A program made the translations under genes and the position numbers. Below the pieces are notes generated by a model, which saw only the letters and a program-made list of their open reading frames with translations, was not told the origin of the DNA and did no database searches. Shown here in pieces: positions 41,833 to 47,576 of a DNA stretch of 47,576 bases. Position 1 is the stretch's first letter, and each line of letters begins with the position of its first letter. Origin of the DNA: Labedella populi (lineage in GTDB: Bacteria; Actinomycetota; Actinomycetes; Actinomycetales; Microbacteriaceae); the NCBI RefSeq assembly GCF_004078655.1, contig NZ_RZNC01000010.1, forward strand, positions 1-47,576, in the 5' to 3' direction.

Positions 41833-42681
41833 TCAGCCCCGGGCCTCCGACCCGTACACGCGCGACGTCGCGTCGAGTGAGCCGAGCATCTTGAGCGCAT
41901 GATCGCTCGGCGACCCCGGCTCCGCCCGATACACGATGAGCTGCTGGCCGGGAGCGCTTCGCACATCGAAGGCGTTGAACTCGAGGGTCATCGGCCCGAC
42001 GTCCGAGTGCACGAACGTCTTCGCCTCACGCGTCTTCCCGCGCGCATCGTTCCCGGACCACAGATCCGCGAACGCCCCGCTTCCCGCCGCGAGCTCGTCG
42101 ACGAGCACCAGTGTCGCGGCGTCGTGTGCGTCGAAGCCGAGGGCGAGCCGGAGGTTCGCGACGCTCGACTCCGCCGAACGACGCCAATCCGCGAAGAAGA
42201 CCGCGCCCACCGGGTCGAGGAAGATCATCCGCGCCAGATTGTCCACCCGCTCGAAGTCCGAGTAGAGGGCTCCGGCCAGGGCGTTGCACGCCAGGATGTC
42301 GAGACGCCGATTGAACACGAAAGCGGGTGTGTCCGGCCACGCGTCCATCACCGCGAGCAGCGACGGGTCGACACGCTCCGTCCCGGGAGCCGGCGCCGTC
42401 GAACCCGGTGCGACGTCCGCGAGACGCAAGAGGTGACCGCGCGCATCCTCGTCGAGGTCGAGAGCGCGGCAGAGGGCGTCGAGCACCGAGAGCGAGGGGT
42501 GGCGTTCACGTCCTTGCTCGAGCCGGGCGTAGTAGTCGACACTCACGCCGGCGAGGAGCGCCACCTCTTCGCGCCGCAGCCCGGGTACGCGTCGGACTCC
42601 GCTCCAGCGCACACCCACGTCGTCCGGAGCGAGAGCAGCGCGGCGTGCGGTGAGGAAAGCGCCCAGGTCACTCGTCGTCAT
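41833..42681 (-). CDS. XRE-family regulator with MmyB-type ligand-binding domain (second)
   Basis: 282 residues, ATG at 42681. The helix-turn-helix has PGLRREEVALLAGVS then YYARLEQGRE; the C-terminal MmyB domain has ILACNALAGALYSDF and GQQLIVYRAEPGSPSD. Same family as the 15581-16426 regulator. Divergent from the Atu4866-domain gene across a 204-base gap with a 9+9 palindrome, and upstream on the same strand of the SDR remnant. It may once have controlled that SDR. Confidence 0.92.
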   Translation of the reverse strand: MTTSDLGAFLTARRAALAPDDVGVRWSGVRRVPGLRREEVALLAGVSVDYYARLEQGRERHPSLSVLDALCRALDLDEDARGHLLRLADVAPGSTAPAPGTERVDPSLLAVMDAWPDTPAFVFNRRLDILACNALAGALYSDFERVDNLARMIFLDPVGAVFFADWRRSAESSVANLRLALGFDAHDAATLVLVDELAAGSGAFADLWSGNDARGKTREAKTFVHSDVGPMTLEFNAFDVRSAPGQQLIVYRAEPGSPSDHALKMLGSLDATSRVYGSEARG

Positions 42682-42712
42682 GGCCCCAGTCTGCCGTGCA
42701 CATCGCAACCGA

Positions 42713-42735
42713 GGCAGGGTGGGCCGCACCCTGCC
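42713..42735. promoter_or_regulatory. Palindromic operator upstream of the second XRE gene
   Basis: GGCAGGGTG, GGCCG, CACCCTGCC: perfect 9-bp arms with a five-base spacer, 31 bases upstream of the XRE ATG. It resembles in layout the palindrome at 15511-15532 beside the other XRE gene. Confidence 0.55.
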
Positions 42736-42885
42736 ATGCGGACAGGAGTCCCGCGCGCGAGCGAGGCATCGCGGTTCCTCCCGCGTCGCCGGCCGCCGGG
42801 GTGCATCGCGGCCTGTCTGTCGGCGTGCCCCTCTCGCAGTCTTGGTCACGGCCCCCGACTCCGGGGACCGGAAAGGGAACCCATC

Positions 42886-43629
42886 ATGTCGAACACATTC
42901 ACTCCGGAGCTCCTCGAGCGGATCATGGAGAACTCCACGGACTACACCCAACCGCTCCTCTTCACTCGAGCGCGGATCCACCTCTTCGACTCGCTCGTCG
43001 GGGACATGGAGTCCGGCGACATCCTCCTCGGCCCGGGCTTCATCGTCGGAACGGGACCGGGGATCGAGACGGCCGCGGGAGACGACAACGCCCTCGTCAT
43101 CGACTGCACCGGGATGGTCATCGTGCCGGTGATCGTCGACGCGCGCGCCGCCCTCGGGCTCAACGCCGAGCGCTCCTCGGACCTGGGGTCGCTCTGGCCG
43201 GGGAACGCGGCGAACTTCGCCGTGGTGCCCGCCGAGCTCGCTCCCGACGCCGCGTCAGCGGTCGCACTCATCCTCGGACAGCCCGAGTCCGTCGCGGCGA
43301 TCGTCGTCGACGGCGCCGTCGTGCACTGGAACGGCGAGTGCACTACTGCGGCTCCGACGCGACCCGATACGTCGCGGTCGGGAGTCGTCGCCCCCTCGGC
43401 GAGCCCCTACGTCGGCATGTGGATCGACGAGGACGATTTCCTCTACCAGGAACTCACCGCCGACGGCCGGTACGACGAGACTCGCGGCGGGCGGCCCCAC
43501 GCCTTCCAGGGCTCGTTCTGGATCGACGGGGACCGCATCGACTACCTCGATGACCTCGGATTCTGGGCCTTCGGGGAGTTCATCGACGGCGTCCTGCACC
43601 ACGGTCCGTACATCCTCCACCGCCGCTGA
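42886..43629 (+). CDS. Protein with C-terminal Atu4866 domain and amidohydrolase-like N-terminus
   Basis: 247 residues, ATG at 42886 with AAAGGG upstream. The last 80 residues (YVGMWIDEDDFLYQELTADG, then GRYDETRGG and FWIDGDRIDYLDD) match the Atu4866 small beta-barrel ligand-binding domain. Residues 20-90 resemble the composite beta domain at the start of amidohydrolases (LFTRARIHLFDS, VIDCTGMVIVPVIVD), but the catalytic barrel is missing. It may be a binding protein derived from an amidohydrolase scaffold. Divergent from the XRE regulator. Confidence 0.75.
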   Translation: MSNTFTPELLERIMENSTDYTQPLLFTRARIHLFDSLVGDMESGDILLGPGFIVGTGPGIETAAGDDNALVIDCTGMVIVPVIVDARAALGLNAERSSDLGSLWPGNAANFAVVPAELAPDAASAVALILGQPESVAAIVVDGAVVHWNGECTTAAPTRPDTSRSGVVAPSASPYVGMWIDEDDFLYQELTADGRYDETRGGRPHAFQGSFWIDGDRIDYLDDLGFWAFGEFIDGVLHHGPYILHRR

Positions 43630-43650
43630 GACCGGGCAGCGCGACAGGCC

Positions 43651-43716
43651 GAGCGCTACGTGATTCGCCGACCGCTACACGAACAGCTGTGGCGGTCGGC
43701 GAAGCGCGTAGCGCTC
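43651..43716. repeat. Large imperfect hairpin, 25-bp arms, between convergent genes
   Basis: The arms 43651-43675 and 43692-43716 pair at 23 of 25 positions around a 16-base loop. The hairpin lies between the stop codons of two convergent genes, so it may act as a bidirectional terminator or be a REP-like element. No T-run on either side. Confidence 0.6.
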
Positions 43717-43777
43717 CCCGAACGGAGGCGGCCGGCCGGGCGATCGCCGGGCGAAACTGCGAGGGGAAAGTCGCGGA

Positions 43778-44680
43778 TCAGTAGCCGCTGAGCTCGAGCA
43801 GGACGCGGGGGCCGGTGAAGCCGGCTCCCATCCGCTCGACGCGGTCGGAAAGGCCACGATCCGCGGTCACGACGACGACGTGCTCGGCACCCGCGTCGAA
43901 TGCGCGCTCGACCTGCTCGACGACGGCGTCGTCGCCGCTGCCCTCTGCGCGCGCGACCGTGACGCCGGACGTATCGGGCCCAGTCGCGTCCCGCCCCTCC
44001 CCCTCGAGGACGACCACGAACTCCGGCCACCACCACGACTCGGGCAGATCGAATGCGGGAGCGGGAACGCCTTCCGCAGCGAGTGGCGCGACGGCGGCGA
44101 TGAGCCGCTCCGCGGCGCCCGCCCGATCCTTCCACCAGCCGTCGGGTCGCGATCCCACGACGTTCGCGGCGTCGACAATCACGACGGCCCGTCGCGTGAG
44201 CGACTCCCGGAGCGCCGGCCACGCCGCCTCGAATCCCGGGTGGAGGGGCAGCGCGTCGACATCGGCGAGCGCCACCCACTTGAGTTCGATGCTCTCAGGG
44301 TCCGTCGCGCGCGCATCGAACGGTTCGAGCACGTCGACGAGCACCGTCGCGTACGACCAGTACCCCAGGTCGAGAACGCTCGCGAACCGGGGCCGCACCG
44401 CTCCGTCGGGGACTCCGGCCTCCTCGGTCGCCTCTCGCAGGGCCCCCTCGAGCGCCGACTCGCCCTGATGGCGCGCGCCGCCCGGAAGTCCCCACGTCCC
44501 GCCGAAGTGAGACCACACGGCCCGGTGCTGCAGGAGGATGCCGCGCTCGGGGTCGAGCGCGAGGAGACCGGCCGCTCCGAAGAGACCCCAGAACCGTCGC
44601 CCGTCGGGCCCCTCGACCCAGCCATCGCCGCTGTCGGAGGAACCGCGCCGCGGCGGACTGTCTACTGGACCGGATACCAT
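43778..44680 (-). CDS. NUDIX hydrolase fused to a NYN-like domain
   Basis: 300 residues, ATG at 44680. The complete Nudix box spans about residues 68-90: GG, E at +6, REATEEAGV. The second half (VVIVDAANVVGSRPDGWWKD, then EHVVVVTADRGLSDRV) has the Asp-rich motifs of NYN/YacP-type PIN-like nucleases. The first half would hydrolyse nucleoside-diphosphate-linked compounds; the second may act on or bind RNA. Divergent from the LLM gene. Confidence 0.82.
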   Translation of the reverse strand: MVSGPVDSPPRRGSSDSGDGWVEGPDGRRFWGLFGAAGLLALDPERGILLQHRAVWSHFGGTWGLPGGARHQGESALEGALREATEEAGVPDGAVRPRFASVLDLGYWSYATVLVDVLEPFDARATDPESIELKWVALADVDALPLHPGFEAAWPALRESLTRRAVVIVDAANVVGSRPDGWWKDRAGAAERLIAAVAPLAAEGVPAPAFDLPESWWWPEFVVVLEGEGRDATGPDTSGVTVARAEGSGDDAVVEQVERAFDAGAEHVVVVTADRGLSDRVERMGAGFTGPRVLLELSGY

Positions 44681-44817
44681 CCGTGTCAGTTTTTCATGAA
44701 TACGCCCGCGCCGCTCACCCGATGTCCGCGCATGACGAGCCGCAACCCCTCGCCGCGGCGGGCGATCCGCGAGAGGGTCGAAGGAACCGCCGTCCCCGAC
44801 CCCTTGGAGCGCCGAGC

Positions 44818-45789
44818 ATGACGACGTACGGATTCCACTGTTCCCACGAGGAGATCGGCCCGCGGGCGATGCTCGACTGGGCCAAGAAGGCCGAACAGGC
44901 CGGCTTCACCGCCGCGATGTGCTCCGACCACCTCGCCCCCTGGAGCGAGCGGCAAGGGGAATCGGGCTTCGCCTGGTCGTGGCTCGGCGCCGCCCTCGAG
45001 AGCACCGATATGAGCTTCGGCGTCGTGAACGCGCCGGGACAGCGCTACCACCCCGTCATCATCGCCCAGGCGATCGCGACCCTCGGTCAGATGTACCCGG
45101 GCCGGTTCTGGACGGCTCTCGGCAGCGGCGAGGCCATGAACGAGCACGTCACCGGCGACCGCTGGCCGTCGAAGCCCGAGCGCAACGAGCGGCTGCTCGA
45201 GTGCGTCACGATCATCCGGGCGCTGCTCCGCGGCGAGGAGGTCTCGCACCGCGGCCACGTCACCGTGGACCGAGCGCGCGTCTGGTCCCTCCCCGAAGTC
45301 CAGCCGCTCCTCATCGGCACCGCGGTCACGCACCAGACGTCCGGGTGGGTCGCCTCATGGGCCGACGGCATGGCGACGATCGCCCAGCCCGAGGAGAAGC
45401 TCAAGCAGGTCATCGGTGCCTACCGCGAGAACGGCGGCACCGGCGAGGTCACGGTGCAGACACACTTGAGCGTCGCACCCACACACGACGCCGCGCTCGC
45501 CGAGGCGTACGACCAGTGGGCGTCGAACATCTTCAACCCGCCCGTCTGCTGGGACCTCGAGACACCCGAGGCGTTCGACGAGGTATCGCGCTACGTGACG
45601 CCCGACGACGTCGCGAAGTCCGTCTTCATCACCGCCGAGCCGGGCCCGCTCCTCGAGCACCTCGCGATGCTCGAGAGCTGCGGCGCGGACCGCATCTACC
45701 TCCACAACGTCGGCACCGAGCACGCCCACTTCCTGGAGATGATGTCGAACGACGTCTTCCCGAACCTGAACGTGGAGGTGACCGCATGA
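44818..45789 (+). CDS. LLM-class (F420-dependent type) oxidoreductase
   Basis: 323 residues from ATG 44818 with GGAG upstream. The luciferase-like barrel is seen in GFTAAMCSDHLAPWSE, YPGRFWTALGSGEAMNEH, the RLLECVTIIRALLRGEEV helix and ADGMATIAQP. It resembles the G6PDH-like F420 oxidoreductase subgroup common in actinobacteria. It overlaps the GH13 gene start by four bases, so the two are co-translated and may act on a related sugar or polyol. Whether the cofactor is F420 or FMN cannot be decided here. Confidence 0.88.
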   Translation: MTTYGFHCSHEEIGPRAMLDWAKKAEQAGFTAAMCSDHLAPWSERQGESGFAWSWLGAALESTDMSFGVVNAPGQRYHPVIIAQAIATLGQMYPGRFWTALGSGEAMNEHVTGDRWPSKPERNERLLECVTIIRALLRGEEVSHRGHVTVDRARVWSLPEVQPLLIGTAVTHQTSGWVASWADGMATIAQPEEKLKQVIGAYRENGGTGEVTVQTHLSVAPTHDAALAEAYDQWASNIFNPPVCWDLETPEAFDEVSRYVTPDDVAKSVFITAEPGPLLEHLAMLESCGADRIYLHNVGTEHAHFLEMMSNDVFPNLNVEVTA

Positions 45790-47438
45790 AGGTCACGGAC
45801 ACGAGCGACCTGTGGTGGAAGACCGCGGTCGTCTACAACCTCGACGTCGAAACCTACCTCGACTGGAACGACGACGGCGTCGGCGACTTCGAAGGGCTCG
45901 CCCATCGCATCGACTATCTCGCGGAGCTCGGTGTCACGTGCCTCTGGCTCGCCCCCTTCTACCCGTCGCCCCAGAAGGACAACGGCTACGACATCACCGA
46001 CTACTACGGCGTCGACCCGCGCTACGGACATCTCGGAGACGTCGTCGAGGTGTTCCGGACGGCGAAGGACCGCGGGATCCGCATCATCGTCGACCTCGTC
46101 GTCAACCACACCTCCGACCAGCACCCGTGGTTCAGGGAGGCGCTCAAGGGGAAGGACAACCCGTATCGCGACTACTACCGCTGGCGCGATACCCCACCCA
46201 AGAATCAGAAGGAGAATGCCTTCCCCGATACCGAGGACGGCACGTGGTTCCTCGACGAGAAGTCGGGCCAGTACTATCGCCACTCCTTCTACCGGCACCA
46301 GCCCGACCTCAACACCGCGAACCCGGTGGTGCGCGACGAGATCGCGAAGATCATCGGCTTCTGGTTCCAACTGGGCGTCGACGGATTCCGTGTCGATGCA
46401 GTGCCTTACCTGCTCGACGACGACACCCCCGACGACCCGTACGACTTCCTGCGAACGGTCCGCCGCTACGTGGGTCGCCGCAGCGGCACCGGAATGCTCC
46501 TGGGCGAAGTCAATCTGCCGCACCATGAGCAGTTCGGCTTCTTCGGCGCCGAGGACGGTGACGGGCTCACGATGCAGTTCGACTTCGTCACGAACCAGGC
46601 GCTCTACCTCGCGCTCGCTCGCGAGGACGCCCGCCCGATCGCGACGTCACTGCAGTCCCGCCCGGTCCTCGCATCCAGCAATCAGTGGGGCAACTTCGTG
46701 CGTAATCACGACGAGCTGAACCTCAACCAGCTGAGTGAGGAGGAACGTCAGTTCGTCTTCGAGAAGTTCGCTCCCGAGGAATCGATGCGACTCCACGGGC
46801 GCGGCATCCGGCGCCGTCTCCCCCCGCTCATCGACAGCGACCCACGCCGCCTCGCGATGGTCTACAGCCTCATCTTCTCCTTGCCGGGCGCGCCCGTGCT
46901 GTATTACGGCGAGGAGATCGGGATGGGTGAGAACCTCGACCTCTCGGGCCGCGAGTCGGTGCGCTCCCCCATGCAGTGGTCCGATCAGGAGAACGGTGGG
47001 TTCTCGTCCGCACCGAAGCGGAAGCTCGTCACGGCGGTCACCGAGGGCGGCTTCGGCCCCGAGTATGTCAACGCCGCGCAACAGCGTCATGCCGACTCGT
47101 CCCTCTTCACGTTCATCCGCACGCTCGTCCAGGCGTATCGGAACTCGCCGGAGATCGGCTGGGGTGAGTTCGCGCTGCTCGAGCAGCCGCACGACGCGGT
47201 GCTCGCTCACTCGTTGCGCACGGACACGGGGCACCTCGTCGCCCTGCACAACCTCGGCTCCGAGGCGCACACTGTTCCGATCACCCTGGAGCGGATCGAG
47301 CCGGAGTCCCGCGTCGTCGACCTGTTCCACGACCATGTCCTCCAGCCCGACGGGAAGGGCCAGCTCGAGGTGCCGCTCGACGGTTACGGTCACCGGTGGT
47401 TCCGCGTCGTCCGCCCGGGCGACAAGCGCCTCACATAG
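45786..47438 (+). CDS. GH13 alpha-amylase-family enzyme (trehalose-synthase-like)
   Basis: 550 residues. The ATG at 45786 overlaps the LLM stop (ATGA). The four GH13 regions are visible: DLVVNHTS, GFRVDA (nucleophile Asp204), GEVN (acid/base Glu241) and NHDE (Asp309). The start VVYNLDVETYLDWNDDGVGD and the PYRDYYRWRD loop are like trehalose synthase, and a C-terminal beta domain closes the chain. Alternatives are alpha-glucosidase or sucrose/trehalose-type transglycosylase. Cytoplasmic, as no signal peptide is present. Confidence 0.92.
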   Translation: MKVTDTSDLWWKTAVVYNLDVETYLDWNDDGVGDFEGLAHRIDYLAELGVTCLWLAPFYPSPQKDNGYDITDYYGVDPRYGHLGDVVEVFRTAKDRGIRIIVDLVVNHTSDQHPWFREALKGKDNPYRDYYRWRDTPPKNQKENAFPDTEDGTWFLDEKSGQYYRHSFYRHQPDLNTANPVVRDEIAKIIGFWFQLGVDGFRVDAVPYLLDDDTPDDPYDFLRTVRRYVGRRSGTGMLLGEVNLPHHEQFGFFGAEDGDGLTMQFDFVTNQALYLALAREDARPIATSLQSRPVLASSNQWGNFVRNHDELNLNQLSEEERQFVFEKFAPEESMRLHGRGIRRRLPPLIDSDPRRLAMVYSLIFSLPGAPVLYYGEEIGMGENLDLSGRESVRSPMQWSDQENGGFSSAPKRKLVTAVTEGGFGPEYVNAAQQRHADSSLFTFIRTLVQAYRNSPEIGWGEFALLEQPHDAVLAHSLRTDTGHLVALHNLGSEAHTVPITLERIEPESRVVDLFHDHVLQPDGKGQLEVPLDGYGHRWFRVVRPGDKRLT

Positions 47439-47454
47439 TCCTCGTCAGCCCCGA

Positions 47455-47506
47455 TTGCGTACGCAACGGGTGTCATCGCACCCGCCGATGTCCGTTGCGT
47501 ACGCAA
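47455..47506. repeat. Second hairpin repeat with GCGTACGC ends
   Basis: TTGCGTACGCAACGG (47455-47469) and CCGTTGCGTACGCAA (47492-47506) are perfect 15-bp arms; the loop contains a CGGGTG/CACCCG stem. The arms match the outer arms of the 41200-41259 hairpin while the centres differ. Confidence 0.7.
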
Positions 47507-47539
47507 ATGGGCGAAGGGGGTGGCGCGGGGTGAGAGCGG

Positions 47540-47576
47540 TCAGGCGGTGAAGACGCCCGCGAGGGTGCGCTTTCCG
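47540..47576 (-). CDS. Possible 3' end of a minus-strand gene cut by the window edge
   Basis: Only 12 codons are visible: GKRTLAGVFTA and a TGA stop at 47542-47540. The composition looks coding and the stop lies shortly before the hairpin repeat, but no family can be named. Confidence 0.25.
   Translation of the reverse strand, partial: GKRTLAGVFTA

Overview
This is GC-rich DNA with dense, often overlapping genes and several probable leaderless starts. It carries F420/LLM, MmyB-type XRE and LAxTG surface-anchor signatures. Together these suggest an actinomycete, most likely of the Microbacteriaceae; the family-level placement is inference.

Left part (1-13.3 kb). Two tandem minus-strand exported purple-acid-phosphatase-like enzymes come first. 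One ends in a sortase-type LAVTG anchor. The other runs into a repeat domain that leaves the window. A tightly coupled plus-strand operon follows (4378-12235): peptide-type ABC importer (binding lipoprotein, two permeases, a fused double ATPase), a CocE/X-Pro-type hydrolase and a TetR regulator. Every junction is a 4-base ATGA/GTGA overlap, and a perfect 16-bp palindrome precedes the first gene. A beta-propeller lactonase-like gene converges on this operon.

Middle part (13.4-27.8 kb). This is an accessory zone of small regulator-plus-target cassettes, most with a visible palindromic operator: XRE/SDR, MarR/NAD-epimerase (with an esterase), TetR/SDR, ArsR/SRPBCC/carboxymuconolactone-decarboxylase-like, and TetR with an MFS drug exporter and two tiny membrane-peptide genes. 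Broken genes lie between them: a DUF445 stub, a frameshifted GMC oxidoreductase joined to half of a cation-diffusion facilitator, an AraC fragment, a possible VOC fragment and an FtsX-like permease fragment.

Island (about 27.86-40.93 kb). A displaced 3' half of tRNA-Pro(GGG) at 27862-27902 matches the intact tRNA-Pro at 40860-40932. A truncated tyrosine recombinase lies next to the intact tRNA, and GGTCCCC-type repeats occur near both ends. I read this as a degenerate integrated element. Its cargo is one nine-gene operon under a divergent IclR regulator: an unrecognised 848-residue protein, an atypical M19 dipeptidase, a polar-amino-acid ABC importer, an ornithine-cyclodeaminase/TynB-like protein, an N-methyl-amino-acid-oxidase-like flavoprotein lacking the usual FAD-linking cysteine, and a zinc alcohol dehydrogenase. 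It looks like a catabolic pathway for a modified (perhaps N-methylated) amino acid or dipeptide. This is the best candidate for an undescribed system here.

Right part (40.9-47.6 kb). Just upstream of the intact tRNA lie two more 5' halves of tRNA-Pro, apparently scars of repeated integration. Then come a large hairpin, an SDR pseudogene, a second MmyB-type XRE regulator divergent from an Atu4866-domain protein, a NUDIX protein with a NYN-like C-terminus, and an overlapping pair of LLM flavin/F420 oxidoreductase and GH13 alpha-amylase-family enzyme. A second hairpin sharing the GCGTACGC ends of the first lies near the right edge.
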